The notes under the pieces were generated by a model. The model was not told the origin of the DNA, did no database searches, and saw only the letters and a program-made list of their open reading frames with translations. From NCBI RefSeq assembly GCF_013170805.1, contig NZ_CP051293.1, forward strand, positions 6,392,001-6,456,000: a DNA stretch of 64,000 nucleotides, read 5' to 3'. Both the position numbers and the translations under genes were made by a program. This document shows positions 7,294 through 16,889 of the stretch, piece after piece. This DNA is from Mesorhizobium sp. NZP2077 (GTDB lineage: Bacteria; Pseudomonadota; Alphaproteobacteria; Rhizobiales; Rhizobiaceae). The stretch's first letter is position 1, and each line of letters starts with the position of its first letter.

Positions 7294-8787
7294 ATGTCCG
7301 CGCATTTCGCCCGCTCGCATCGCCATGAGGCGCTCGATCGCCTCGCTGACCGCCGCCTGCTGCGCGAACTTGCCTATGTCGATGGGCATTGGACGGCGAG
7401 TGAGGCCGCCGAGAGTTTTGAGGTCACCGATCCCGCGACGGGAAGCACGGTCGCCTTCGTTGCCGCGCTGGATGCGCGGCAAACGACAAAGGCGATCGAT
7501 GCCGCCGCGCGGGCATTCCCGGCCTGGCGGTCGCTGTTGCCGCAGAAGCGGTCAGAAATCCTGCGAAAATGGTTCGCCCTTATCATTGCCGCGAAAGACG
7601 ACCTTGCTCTGCTGATGACGCTGGAGCAGGGCAAGCCGCTGCAGGAATCGCTCGGCGAGATCGATTATGCCGCCTCGTTCGTCGAGTGGTATGCCGAGGA
7701 AGCAAAACGCCTCAACGCCGAGAGCGTCACCAGCCATCTGCCGGATGCCGAAATGATGGTGCGGCGCGAGCCGCTCGGTGTCGTCGGCGTCGTCACACCG
7801 TGGAATTTTCCCTCGGCGATGCTGACCCGCAAGGCGGCCGCGGCACTCGCCGCCGGCTGCACCGTCGTCGCGCATCCTTCCTCGGAAACGCCGCTATCGG
7901 CGCTGGCGCTGGCCGAACTTGGCGAACGCGCCGGCCTGCCCGCCGGCGTTTTCAACGTCGTCACCGGCACGGCCGCGACGATCGTCGGCCGGATGTGCGA
8001 GGATCCGCGGGTCCGTGCCATGAGCTTCACCGGCTCGACCGAGATCGGCAGGCTGATCGCCGCCCAGAGTGCGCCGACAATGAAGCGGCTGGTGATGGAG
8101 CTTGGCGGCCACGCGCCGCTAATTGTGTTCGGCGACGTAGACCTGGACAGGACCGTGAGCATCGCCATCGATGCCAAATTCGCTACGTCGGGCCAGGACT
8201 GCCTTGCCGCCAACCGCATCTATATCCAGCGCCCGCTCTACGATCGCTTCTGCGCCGCCTTCGCCAAGCGTATCGAAGCGCTGCGGATCGGCAATGGACT
8301 TGCCGGGGAAGTCGACATCGGACCGCTGATGCATGAGCGCGCCGTCACAAAGGTCGAGGAGCAGGTCGCCGACGCCATCGCCCAAGGCGCCCGCTGCCTC
8401 GCCGGCGGCAAGCGGCATCAGGCCGGGCCATTGTTCTATCAGCCGACGCTGCTGGTCGATGTCGCTGACGAGGCGCTGATCATGCGCGAGGAGACTTTTG
8501 GGCCGGTCGCCGCCGTCACGCCGTTCGACAGCGAGGATGAAGTGATCGCCCGCGCCAACGCCACCGAATATGGTCTCGTCGCCTATGTCGTGACCGAGAA
8601 CGGCGCGCGCCAGCAACGCATGGGCCGCGCGCTCGACTACGGCATGGTCGCCATCAATCGCGTCAAGATCACCGGCGCGCCGATACCCTTCGGCGGTGTC
8701 AAGCAATCCGGCATCGGCCGAGAAGGCTCGCACCACGGGCTCGAAGCTTTCACGGATCTCAAGTATCTCTGCCTGGACGTCGCATAA
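7294..8787 (+). CDS. NAD(P)-dependent succinate-semialdehyde dehydrogenase
   Basis: A 497-residue aldehyde dehydrogenase superfamily enzyme. The catalytic glutamate is in MELGGHAP near residue 270, and the nucleophilic cysteine in SGQDCLAANR near residue 305. The cofactor region VTPWNFPSAMLTRK is intact. A GGGAGG ribosome-binding site precedes the ATG. Genes annotated ssd flank ectoine catabolic genes in many proteobacteria and are thought to oxidise an aldehyde intermediate of the pathway. The exact substrate cannot be told from sequence; the family is certain. Confidence 0.85.
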   Translation: MSAHFARSHRHEALDRLADRRLLRELAYVDGHWTASEAAESFEVTDPATGSTVAFVAALDARQTTKAIDAAARAFPAWRSLLPQKRSEILRKWFALIIAAKDDLALLMTLEQGKPLQESLGEIDYAASFVEWYAEEAKRLNAESVTSHLPDAEMMVRREPLGVVGVVTPWNFPSAMLTRKAAAALAAGCTVVAHPSSETPLSALALAELGERAGLPAGVFNVVTGTAATIVGRMCEDPRVRAMSFTGSTEIGRLIAAQSAPTMKRLVMELGGHAPLIVFGDVDLDRTVSIAIDAKFATSGQDCLAANRIYIQRPLYDRFCAAFAKRIEALRIGNGLAGEVDIGPLMHERAVTKVEEQVADAIAQGARCLAGGKRHQAGPLFYQPTLLVDVADEALIMREETFGPVAAVTPFDSEDEVIARANATEYGLVAYVVTENGARQQRMGRALDYGMVAINRVKITGAPIPFGGVKQSGIGREGSHHGLEAFTDLKYLCLDVA

Positions 8788-8820
8788 GTCCGTCCGGGCA
8801 CATCTCAAGGAGTAGAAAAA

Positions 8821-10200
8821 ATGCTCGACCAGTCCAACGAACTCGCCGCCTGGGATCGCGACCACTTCTTCCATCCCTCGACCCATATGGGCACGCACGC
8901 GCGGGGCGAGAGCCCGACGCGCATCATGGCCGGTGGTGAAGGCGTTACTGTCTGGGACAACAATGGCAAGAAGAGCATCGATGCCTTTGCCGGCCTCTAT
9001 TGCGTCAATGTCGGCTATGGCCGTCAGAAAATTGCTGATGCCATCGCGACCCAAGCGAGCAACCTGGCCTATTACCATGCCTATGTCGGCCACGGCACCG
9101 AGGCCTCGATCACCTTGGCCAAGATGATCATCGACCGTGCGCCGATGGGCATGTCGCGGGTCTATTTCGGCCTCTCCGGCTCTGACGCCAACGAGACCAA
9201 CATCAAGCTGATCTGGTACTACAACAATGTGTTGGGTCGGCCGGAGAAGAAGAAGATCATCTCGCGCTGGCGCGGCTACCACGGCTCGGGCGTGATGACC
9301 GGGTCACTGACCGGGCTCGACCTGTTCCACAACGCCTTCGACCTGCCGCGTCCGCCCGTCCTGCACACCGACGCGCCCTACTACTTCCGCCGCGCCGACC
9401 GCTCGATGAGCGAAGAGCAGTTCTCGCAACACTGCGCCGACAAGCTTGAGGAGATGATCCTGGCAGAGGGTCCGGAGACGGTGGCTGCCTTCATCGGTGA
9501 ACCGATCCTCGGCACCGGTGGCATCGTGCCGCCACCGGCCGGCTATTGGGAAAAGATCCAGGCGGTGCTGAAGAAGTATGATGTGCTGCTGGTCGCCGAC
9601 GAGGTGGTAACGGGCTTCGGCCGGCTGGGCACCATGTTCGGCTCCGATCACTACGGCATCAAGCCGGACCTGATAACCATCGCCAAGGGCCTGACCTCGG
9701 CCTACGCGCCGCTGTCGGGTGTCATCGTCGCCGACAAGATGTGGCAGGTGCTGGTTGAGGGTTCCGACAAGCTCGGCTCGCTCGGCCATGGCTGGACCTA
9801 TTCGGCGCATCCGATCTGCGTTGCTGCTGGTGTCGCCAATCTCGAACTGATCGACGAGATGGACCTTGTGACCAATGCCAAGGAGATCGGTGCCTATTTC
9901 CGCGCTGAGCTGACCAAGGCGGTCGGCAGCCACAAGAACGTGGGCGATGTGCGCGGCGACGGCATGCTGGCGGCGGTCGAGTTCGTCGCCGATCGGGATG
10001 ACCGGGTGTTCTTCGAGGCTTCGCAGAAGATCGGACCGCAAGTGGCGACAGCCCTTGCCGCCAGCGGCGTTATCGGCCGCGCTATGCCGCAGGGCGACAT
10101 CCTCGGCTTTGCGCCGCCGCTCTGCCTGACGCGTGAAGAAGCCGACATCGTCGTTTCGAAGACGGCCGATGCCGTGAACAGCGTGTTTGCCAATCTCTGA
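8821..10200 (+). CDS. class III aminotransferase of ectoine catabolism (DoeD/Atf-like)
   Basis: A 459-residue PLP-dependent class III aminotransferase. The PLP lysine is in LITIAKGLTSAYAPLSG near residue 290, and the cofactor aspartate motif ADEVVTGFGRLG lies near residue 260. A clear AAGGAG ribosome-binding site precedes the ATG. Aminotransferases of this group (DoeD, or Atf in alphaproteobacteria) convert 2,4-diaminobutyrate to aspartate semialdehyde after deacetylation of the opened ectoine ring. It lies 33 bases after the dehydrogenase that would use such a product, supporting one operon. Confidence 0.87.
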   Translation: MLDQSNELAAWDRDHFFHPSTHMGTHARGESPTRIMAGGEGVTVWDNNGKKSIDAFAGLYCVNVGYGRQKIADAIATQASNLAYYHAYVGHGTEASITLAKMIIDRAPMGMSRVYFGLSGSDANETNIKLIWYYNNVLGRPEKKKIISRWRGYHGSGVMTGSLTGLDLFHNAFDLPRPPVLHTDAPYYFRRADRSMSEEQFSQHCADKLEEMILAEGPETVAAFIGEPILGTGGIVPPPAGYWEKIQAVLKKYDVLLVADEVVTGFGRLGTMFGSDHYGIKPDLITIAKGLTSAYAPLSGVIVADKMWQVLVEGSDKLGSLGHGWTYSAHPICVAAGVANLELIDEMDLVTNAKEIGAYFRAELTKAVGSHKNVGDVRGDGMLAAVEFVADRDDRVFFEASQKIGPQVATALAASGVIGRAMPQGDILGFAPPLCLTREEADIVVSKTADAVNSVFANL

Positions 10201-10209
10201 GATCGACCG

Positions 10210-11318
10210 ATGAATGCGAGGACCAAGACCCTTCCCACCAGCATGGCCGCCGTGCTGCTCACCGGGCACGGCGGACCGGAAAAGCTCGTCTACCGCACCG
10301 ATGTGAAAGTGCCCTCGCCCGCCCCGGGTGAAGTGCTGGTCAAGGTCAGCGCTTGCGGCATGAACAACACCGACGTCTGGGTGCGGCAAGGCGCCTATGG
10401 CACGGAGGAGGACGCTGCCGCCGTGTCCACATGGCGACGCCAAGGCAACACACTTGTATTCCCGCGCATCCAGGGCACCGATACGGTCGGCATCATTGCT
10501 GCTGTCGGCGAAGGCGTCTCGCCGGACCGAATCGGGGAACGGGTGATGGTCGATTTCTCCATCTACAACCGCGCCGACGATTCGCTGGCCGACATCGACT
10601 ATACGGGTCACGGCCGCGATGGCGGTTACGCCGAGTACCAGACCGTGCCGGCGCAGAATGCGCATGTCGTAGACACGGAGATGAGCGATGTCGAACTCGC
10701 CACCTTCTGCTGTGCTTACCTGACCGGCGAACAGATGCTGGAGCGCGCAGGTCTGAAGGCCGGCGAACGCGTGCTTGTCACCGGCGCCTCCGGTGGCGTC
10801 GGTTCCGGCATCGTGCAACTGGCACGGGCGCGCGGTGCCATTCCATATGCTGTGGTCGGCAAGGGCAAGGAGCAGGCGGTGCTCGAGATCGGCGCCGACG
10901 CGTCATCAGCCGTGGCGTCGCCGATCTGCCGCAAGCCGTGACTGAGGCGACCGGCGGTCAGCCGATCGACGTCGTGGCCGACCTCGTCGGCGGCGCGATC
11001 TTCAACGACCTGCTGCGTATCCTGAGGCCGGAAGGCCGCTACACCACCGCCGGTGCGATCGCCGGCCCGGTCGTCCAGCTCGATCTCAGGACCATGTATC
11101 TCAAGCAGCTGCAGCTACACGGCTCGAGCCAGGGTACGCGCGCCGATTTCCGCCGCATCGTCGGCTATATCGAAGCGAAAAAGATCCGGCCGCTGGTTGG
11201 CGGCGTCTACAAACTGTCTAATTTCCACCGCGCCCAGAAAGACTTCATGGGAAAGGACTTCGTTGGCAAGCTGGTTGTGGTGCCGGATGCGATGTGGGGG
11301 TGCAGCCAAGATTATTGA
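10210..11318 (+). pseudogene. zinc-binding alcohol dehydrogenase family protein, single-base frameshift
   Basis: The first reading frame encodes a medium-chain dehydrogenase with a GroES-like N-terminus (APGEVLVKVSACGMNNTDVW) and a Rossmann loop (VTGASGGVGSGIVQLARARG), but stops at 10941. The correct C-terminal half (QPIDVVADLVGGAIFNDLL onward) is in another frame that ends at 11318. Restoring one base near 10900-10903, where GACGCGTC would become GACGCGGTC, joins the two halves into about 369 residues. It starts 10 bases after the aminotransferase and probably belonged to that operon. Whether the deletion is real or a sequencing error cannot be settled here. Confidence 0.75.
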
Positions 11319-11431
11319 TCCAGGACCAAAATGCCGAGGGCGACCACGGCAAGACAAAGACCCTACACGCTTTTGCCTTAGCCGAGCGGACCAAAGACGC
11401 CGCAGAATAGCCGCGGTTAGATTCCGCCGCC

Positions 11432-11865
11432 GTGCCATGGTTTCTGCTTTGGATCATCGATGCTCAGCGAGCTAGGATGGCGACTGCGAGCGCAGCAACA
11501 AGCGTCGTACTCTGGCTCGTCGTCGTCTCGGTTCCGTTTGGAGGATTGCTTGCCGATCGAAGCGAACGGCACGGCGCCGTTTTGATCGGAGGATGCGTTG
11601 CTTTTGCGACCATGCTCGTGATCGCAGCGCATACCGACTTGGTGCTACCGGCGTTTGTAGGGCCGGGCCTGGTATGCGGGCTATCGGCGGGCATGGGTCA
11701 CTTCTACGCTGTGTGCTATCGTCGTATTGGCCTCCTGGATCGGTGGGTACGCGGCGAACATTTCCGGCAACGCTCGAATTACGTTTGACCTGGGGTCCAT
11801 GATGCTTCTCGCATGTTGCGCTGCCGTCTGGGTTTTTCTAAGGTTGTCGAGTCAAGCAGGTAAAC
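11432..11865 (+). pseudogene. remnant of an MFS transporter
   Basis: Two frames carry adjoining pieces of a major facilitator protein. The first includes GGLLADRSERHGAVLIGG followed by hydrophobic helices; the second, from about 11727, includes FDLGSMMLLACCAAVWVF, typical of the last transmembrane helix. The N-terminal half is missing and no start is credible. It looks like the decayed C-terminal part of an uptake or efflux carrier left between the ectoine locus and the dehalogenase-like gene. From about 11870 to 12120 I see no gene. Confidence 0.55.
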
Positions 11866-12120
11866 CTAAAAACCTAAAAACGCCGACGAAGCGGTTTTCA
11901 AATCGGTTCGGTAATCATGTTGCCAATCCGCTTCACGATGCGTGCACCCTACTCGTTCTCAGCCTTGGATCCACAAGACGGCGCCAAATAAAGCAATAGC
12001 CTTCAACACGGGGCCCGAGGACGCCGCCGATGCGCGCCCGCCAGATAACCGCGGTTTGACAGCTAGGCGTCGACAGGCCTTACCGAGCCGGACGCCGCAC
12101 GACGGGCGATCCCCCTTAAC

Positions 12121-12837
12121 ATGGGAATTTGCAAAGTTATGCTGAGATTGGTCCCTAAACCAAAGTGCATCACCTTCGATTGCTACGGTACGCTGGTGCA
12201 ATGGCACCAGGCCTTGCGTAATGCCGTCGGCGCCGTCTTGGCAGAACGCTCTGTTTCATCAGTGAGCGACACCGAGCTGGATGGTGCGGTCGACACGCTC
12301 AGAACCTTGTCGATGGAGCAGCAGCAGCGTCCATATCGCGACTACAAGACTGTTCTGATATCCAGTTTGGTTGAAACCATGACTGGGCGCGGGTTGTCGC
12401 CCGGCCCGCACGATGGGGAAACGCTTCTGTCGTTCCTACGCGACATTCCACCTCATCCAGAAGTGCCGGCGGCGCTGTTCCGCTTACGGTCATTTTATCA
12501 GCTGGCGATCATTAGCAACACGGACGACGACCTGATCACCGGGACCGTCGCTGCGATGGGAGTGCCCATCGATTTCGTGGTGACCGCCCAGCAGGCGAAG
12601 GCTTACAAGCCGAACCACCGACTATTCCATTATGCGCATTCCGTCATCGGTGTGACGCCGGAGGAAACAGTCCACGTGGGCATGGGGCAGGTGACCGATC
12701 TAAAGGTCTGTCACGAAATGGGAATACAGGCCGTATGGATCGACAGGCTGGGCGAGAACCTCCATCCAGATTGTTCACCGGCGGCTGTGTTGCCCGATCT
12801 ATCGACGTTGCCTGAACTTTTAGCGTTCGACGCATGA
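12121..12837 (+). CDS. HAD-superfamily hydrolase, haloacid dehalogenase type II-like
   Basis: About 238 residues, or 232 from the internal ATG at 12139. HAD motif I is ITFDCYGTLVQW with the nucleophilic aspartate, motif II is IISNTDDD, the motif III lysine is in AKAYKPNHRLF, and motif IV is HVGMGQVTDLKVCHEMG. The order and spacing fit the haloacid dehalogenase type II branch, but many HAD phosphatases look alike. The neighbouring epoxide hydrolase fragment would fit an old halo-organic degradation locus. No clear ribosome-binding site decides between the two starts. Confidence 0.75.
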   Translation: MGICKVMLRLVPKPKCITFDCYGTLVQWHQALRNAVGAVLAERSVSSVSDTELDGAVDTLRTLSMEQQQRPYRDYKTVLISSLVETMTGRGLSPGPHDGETLLSFLRDIPPHPEVPAALFRLRSFYQLAIISNTDDDLITGTVAAMGVPIDFVVTAQQAKAYKPNHRLFHYAHSVIGVTPEETVHVGMGQVTDLKVCHEMGIQAVWIDRLGENLHPDCSPAAVLPDLSTLPELLAFDA

Positions 12838-12901
12838 CGGGCTGCTTTACGGCGTCCGTCGAGCGAAATGCGGATGGCGAGATATATCAAAGGAAACGAA
12901 A

Positions 12902-13090
12902 ATGACTCTTCGTCCTTTCTCTATCCATATTTCCGATGACGCCACTGGAGACTTGCGCCGACCGCTGCAGACGACGGGCAGCTCGTGCAAACACATTCCG
13001 CTTAGCCTCCCGCGGCCACCAAAATCGCGCCCACCGCGAGACCGTCGGATCAGTCTATCCGAAGAGGGCGAACCGCAACGAATGGTCTAA
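12902..13090 (+). pseudogene. fragment of an epoxide hydrolase N-terminal domain
   Basis: The 62-codon frame begins MTLRPFSIHISDDATGDLRR, which resembles the N-terminal (EHN) domain found on microsomal-type epoxide hydrolases. After about 35 residues the similarity is lost and the catalytic alpha/beta hydrolase domain is absent. It overlaps the 3' end of the converging receiver gene. The assignment is by pattern only; a chance resemblance of a short peptide is possible. Confidence 0.4.
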
Positions 13091-13414
13091 TTTCTCTTTG
13101 GAATACGGTTTGGCGATAATCATCGATCCCTTGGCGAAGTCAGACGCACCCTCGCCGTATCCGGTGGCGCACACTATCGGGATGCTCCGAAGCCGCAGAG
13201 CGTCGGCAACGCGCTCGCTCCGCTCCCCACGTATATTGATGTCCAGGACAGCCGCGTCGATCTCTTCGGTTTCGATCATCGCAATCGCGCCGTCAATCGT
13301 GGTGGCGGGTCCAATGACAGTGACCCCAAGCTCAATCAGAAAATCCTCAGCCATCATGGCAATCAGGGATTCGTCTTCGACGATGAGCACCCGTCGGCCT
13401 GACAATGTCGTCAT
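13055..13414 (-). CDS. single-domain response regulator (receiver)
   Basis: A 119-residue CheY-like receiver without output domain. The acidic pocket is in VLIVEDESL, the phospho-acceptor aspartate in VLDINIRGE near residue 54, and the conserved lysine in IAKPYSKEKL. It overlaps the preceding histidine kinase by four bases (ATGA), so the two are coupled and the kinase is the likely partner. Single receivers next to HWE kinases in alphaproteobacteria often feed the general stress phosphorelay; that link is inferred, helped by a candidate EcfG promoter before the kinase. Confidence 0.88.
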   Translation of the reverse strand: MTTLSGRRVLIVEDESLIAMMAEDFLIELGVTVIGPATTIDGAIAMIETEEIDAAVLDINIRGERSERVADALRLRSIPIVCATGYGEGASDFAKGSMIIAKPYSKEKLDHSLRFALFG

Positions 13415-15309
13415 TGAGGCACCCTCCCCTCTGCCAATGGGGCATCGATCCTGCAGACGAGGCCCTGAGGTTGGAAATCCATCGCGACGTCCGCCTCGAG
13501 ATCCGCGGCTAATCCCCGCTCGAGGAGACGGGAGCCAAAGCCTCGCCTGGCTGGAGATAAAACCGCGGGGCCTCCGAGTTCGCTCCAAACCAGCTTGAGC
13601 CTCGGCTTCGGCTTGTCGCTAAGAAACCACTCCACCGAAATTTTGCCTGCCTCGTTTGAAAGGGCGCCGTACTTCACTGCGTTGGTTAGCAGCTCATGGA
13701 AAGCGAGCGCCAGGGAGAGAGCCTGGTTCGGCCGCAACAGAATTGCGGGGCCGGTTGTCGAAACCCGGGTGGAAAACGCGCCTCTGATCTGCAGGCTGTC
13801 ACGAACGAGCTGGTCCAAAGAGGCATGTTCCCAACTGGTCTGCGTCAGGATGTCGTGCGCAGCCGAAAGAGCCATGAGCCGGCCTTCGAACGCGGCATGG
13901 GCATCGGTGGCCTGCGTTCCCCTGAACGTCTGCTGCGCAATCCCCTGGACGACCGCCAGAGTGTTCTTCACACGATGGTTGAGTTCGGCCATCAGCAACT
14001 CCCTTTGCGCCTCCGACCGCCGTCGTTCGCTGATGTCCACCACGGAAGCGAGCGCCATCATTCCTTCACTCGTCTGAATCGGGCTGAGCCCAATCTCGAC
14101 CGGCACCTCTTTTCCATCCTTGCGCCGCGCATAGAGATCCCTGCCCGCACCCATCGGGCGCGCCTGAGGACAACTCCCGTACCCCTGGCGAAAAACCGGA
14201 TGCGAGCCTCGAGAGCGATCGGGGACCAGCATTTCGATGCCTTGCCCGACCATCTCCTCCCGTCCATAGCCAAACAAGGTTTCGGCATGAAGATTTACGA
14301 GAACGATGCGCCCCTCCTCGTCAGTCATCACCATTCCGCTCGGGGCCGCCTCCACAGCAGATCGAAACCGTTCCTCGCTGTGGCGCATCGCCATCTCTGC
14401 CTGGTCACGTTCCGTGACGTCGACATTTACCCCGATCAGCCCGCGGAATATGCCACTGGCGGAGAAGTGGGGACGAGCGGTTGTGAGCAGAACGCGGTAC
14501 TCCCCCTTGCAATTTCTGTAGCGGCCCTGGACCGAGACGGCTGACTTCGTAGACAAGGCCTGCATCATCCGAGCACCAATTTCGTCAGCATCATCTGGAT
14601 GGATGGTTGGGTGCCAATTGAACGTTGGGACATCATCGGTCTCGACGCCCCAGAACTCGCGAAGCATCATGTTTAGATTCGTGCATTTGCCAAAAGCATC
14701 GCACGTCCAGATCATCACCGGAGCGTGTTCCGACATCAGGCGAAACTGTTGCTCGGATCCGCGCAACTCTTCCTCGGCATCTCTTCGGGCCTTCTCCGCA
14801 CGGGTCCGCTCGAGATAAAACCCAATCTGTCTGGCAATGGTGGTGGCGAGATCGATCTCATGCCTGGCAAACGAATGCCGGTTTTCATAATAGGTCATGA
14901 ATTTTCCCACCACCGCGCCCTGGACCGTCAACGGAATGAACGCCAAGCCAACGATGCCTTCGCTAGCGATCATCTCTTTGACGCCGGCAGGTTCGTCCGT
15001 TTCGGCGATGTGTGAGACGAGGATGGCCTCGGGGTTGCGTTCGCCGACAACCCAGGGCGAGTGACCTTCTAGAGCCTTTCGGTAACGTTCTGATAGCCCG
15101 CGCCAAGCGACAAACCGCATCACGCCTGCCTCGTCGAAAAGCAGCATGGACGCGCGTTGGCAACCCAATCCGTCGCGAATGGCATCCAGACCGGCTTCAA
15201 AAGCTTCGTGACTTGCCTTTGCGCGGTAGAGACGGTCTGTCAGCACGTAAAGCGCACTGAGTTCGTCCAAACGTTCTGCGAGCTTCTCGCTGCCCCCGCT
15301 TAACTGCAA
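13411..15309 (-). CDS. GAF-PAS-PAS HWE-family sensor histidine kinase
   Basis: About 632 residues with no transmembrane segment, hence a cytoplasmic sensor. A GAF domain spans about residues 25-175, two PAS/PAC units follow (about 190-420), then an HWE-type kinase with phospho-acceptor histidine in ELNHRVKNTLAVVQGIA and the ATPase motifs ELLTNAVKYG and GFGSRLLERGL. I choose the TTG at 15309, which has an AGGGAGGG ribosome-binding site. A TTG further up at 15363 would lie inside the promoter proposed at 15356-15380. Light, redox or small-molecule ligands are all possible for the GAF/PAS part. Confidence 0.85.
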   Translation of the reverse strand: MQLSGGSEKLAERLDELSALYVLTDRLYRAKASHEAFEAGLDAIRDGLGCQRASMLLFDEAGVMRFVAWRGLSERYRKALEGHSPWVVGERNPEAILVSHIAETDEPAGVKEMIASEGIVGLAFIPLTVQGAVVGKFMTYYENRHSFARHEIDLATTIARQIGFYLERTRAEKARRDAEEELRGSEQQFRLMSEHAPVMIWTCDAFGKCTNLNMMLREFWGVETDDVPTFNWHPTIHPDDADEIGARMMQALSTKSAVSVQGRYRNCKGEYRVLLTTARPHFSASGIFRGLIGVNVDVTERDQAEMAMRHSEERFRSAVEAAPSGMVMTDEEGRIVLVNLHAETLFGYGREEMVGQGIEMLVPDRSRGSHPVFRQGYGSCPQARPMGAGRDLYARRKDGKEVPVEIGLSPIQTSEGMMALASVVDISERRRSEAQRELLMAELNHRVKNTLAVVQGIAQQTFRGTQATDAHAAFEGRLMALSAAHDILTQTSWEHASLDQLVRDSLQIRGAFSTRVSTTGPAILLRPNQALSLALAFHELLTNAVKYGALSNEAGKISVEWFLSDKPKPRLKLVWSELGGPAVLSPARRGFGSRLLERGLAADLEADVAMDFQPQGLVCRIDAPLAEGRVPQ

Positions 15310-15355
15310 CGCCGAACCCTCCCTTGGCGAATAGTTATTCAGCAACGACGCATGT

Positions 15356-15380
15356 AACGCCAAGCACTCGCTTTCGTTCC
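15356..15380 (-). promoter_or_regulatory. candidate EcfG (general stress sigma) promoter
   Basis: On the minus strand the words GGAAC and CGTT are separated by exactly 16 bases. This equals the consensus of EcfG-type sigma factors that run the alphaproteobacterial general stress response. It lies about 50 bases before the TTG start chosen for the HWE kinase. No experimental start site is known here. Confidence 0.6.
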
Positions 15381-15617
15381 AACGTCCCGTTCTCGCAGAT
15401 AATTGTCGGCCGCTTTGAAATGGAATTGGCGATCGCCTTAAAACGGGACCGACGGCTTCGCCGTAGCAAACGCACCCTCCGGACGGATTGAAACATTGCG
15501 AGATGGCCGCGTCGAATTGTTTGCATTCAAACGAACATTACGACGCTAATTCTCTGCCCCTCACTTGGTGACCGTGGGAGGAATTATGGGTCCGGCAGGC
15601 TGAGGACGGGCTGACCG

Positions 15618-16127
15618 TCAGAGATCGACCTTGGCGTTTTCGCCCACGTTCGGTTTGGCTCCGGTGACTGCGGCAAACACCATCTTCGCCGTAGCAACGA
15701 CAATCCCAGGGCTATCCCACAACTCGCCCTCGTCCGGCTTGACCGTTATCAGACGGATCTCGGGGTCGTCGGCAGTGTCCCACCAGGCAGCGTCAGTTTT
15801 CTCCCAAAGCTCGGCAATCTTTTGCCTGTCATTGGTCACCACAGCGGGACCGGAGATGGTGACATATTTGTAGTGGATACTGTCGCTCCAGGCCAATGTC
15901 ACTTTCGGATAGGTCTCGAGCTGCTTGTTCTTGGCGCTGTCGTCATTGACGAGGAAATAGATGGCGTTTTCGTCACGTGAGACGCGCGCTGACAACGGCC
16001 GAGCGCGATTGTATTCGCCGTCCCAGGTCACGAACATGCAGACGTCGATTTTCTCGGCGAGTTCCCAGATCCGGTTCGTCGCCTCGGCGGGCGTTAAGTC
16101 TGTCTCTTGCTCTCGACGCTTGGCCAT
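15618..16127 (-). CDS. pyridoxamine 5'-phosphate oxidase-like general stress protein
   Basis: A 169-residue single-domain protein of the PNPOx-like flavin-binding split-barrel fold, resembling bacterial general stress protein 26. Visible family features are the segment CMFVTWDGEYNRARPLSA, the strand IYFLVNDDSAKNKQL and TLAWSDSIHYKYVTISG. Such proteins bind FMN or FAD and are induced by stress; they are not true vitamin B6 enzymes. A GGAAC-N16-AGTT element precedes the gene, which agrees with stress induction. It stands alone, about 240 bases from the kinase on one side and 90 bases from a stress-type membrane cluster on the other. Confidence 0.83.
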   Translation of the reverse strand: MAKRREQETDLTPAEATNRIWELAEKIDVCMFVTWDGEYNRARPLSARVSRDENAIYFLVNDDSAKNKQLETYPKVTLAWSDSIHYKYVTISGPAVVTNDRQKIAELWEKTDAAWWDTADDPEIRLITVKPDEGELWDSPGIVVATAKMVFAAVTGAKPNVGENAKVDL

Positions 16128-16161
16128 AACATATCCTTCACGGTTGAATCCGAACGCTTAC

Positions 16162-16186
16162 AACTTGCGTAGGGCAGAGACGTTCC
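16162..16186 (-). promoter_or_regulatory. candidate EcfG-type promoter of the PNPOx-like gene
   Basis: On the minus strand GGAAC is followed after 16 bases by AGTT, one mismatch from the EcfG -10 word CGTT. It lies 35 bases before the ATG at 16127. A second site of the same variant form is found before the DUF1236 gene, which makes chance less likely. Confidence 0.42.
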
Positions 16187-16218
16187 AAGCGAGATTTGCG
16201 CACGTTCGCATCCGCATG

Positions 16219-16889
16219 TCACAACGTGTTGCCACGCGGCTTTTCGCTATCTTCAGTGCGCATGAAATAGTCGCTGGCCAACGCCAGGACAGCCAGGAAG
16301 GCAGCGCCAAATCGCGCAAAGCCAAACGCCCCCGCAGCCGCGATTTTGGCACCGCGCTTGTGCTCGCTGACAAACTGCGCCGCCACGTTCCGGACTTCGT
16401 CGGCGGCCTTGCCGAACAGCGCATGCTCTTTGGCTGTTGGCTGAAAAGCGCGGCCGATGAGATGGCCGAGATAGCCCTCCTGCGGAGCCGGCTATGACCT
16501 TTGCTCGCTCCAGGTTTGACACGGCACTTCGCTGAGCTGCGTGGTACCGGCTTGGTCCAGCATCGGCATGCCCGCCGCTGGTAAGTGTTTCAATGTCCGC
16601 GCCCGCACTTCCGGCGGGGACATAGCCGCCAGCGCTTCTCCTTCCGGCATAGAAGACAGCAACGGCACCGAGGGCCACGGCGGCCGCAGTGCCACCATTC
16701 TCCTTGACGGCATCCGAGACGCCACCAAGGACCCCGATCACCTTCTGTTTGGCGTAGTGCGTGGAGGCTTGCACCACATGCCTGGGTTGGAGCCTGCGGC
16801 TCAACTCGCTGACCGGCCCAAACCAGCGCTTGCCGTTCAGCGCGGCTTTGCACCAGGATATCGCGGATATCATTGCTGGGTTGAGCCAT
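16219..16889 (-). pseudogene. DUF3618-like envelope stress protein, two frameshifts
   Basis: The ATG at 16889 (MAQPSNDIRDILVQSRAE) overlaps the holin-like gene by 20 bases. The frame must be changed near 16820 to continue into SELSRRLQPRHVVQASTHYA, typical of DUF3618 proteins, and a small hydrophobic segment (AAAVALGAVAVFYAGRRS). A second shift near 16488, in a run GGAGGG, is needed to read YLGHLIGRAFQPTAKEHA to the stop at 16219. With both corrections it would be one protein of about 220 residues with two short hydrophobic segments. As given, it cannot be translated intact. Confidence 0.6.

Noticed and set aside
8119..10818. Long minus-strand frames opposite the dehydrogenase and aminotransferase genes (387 and 504 codons)
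   Set aside because: Their composition is typical of shadows (rich in His, Asp, Gly, Arg) and they match no family, while the plus-strand genes are certain.
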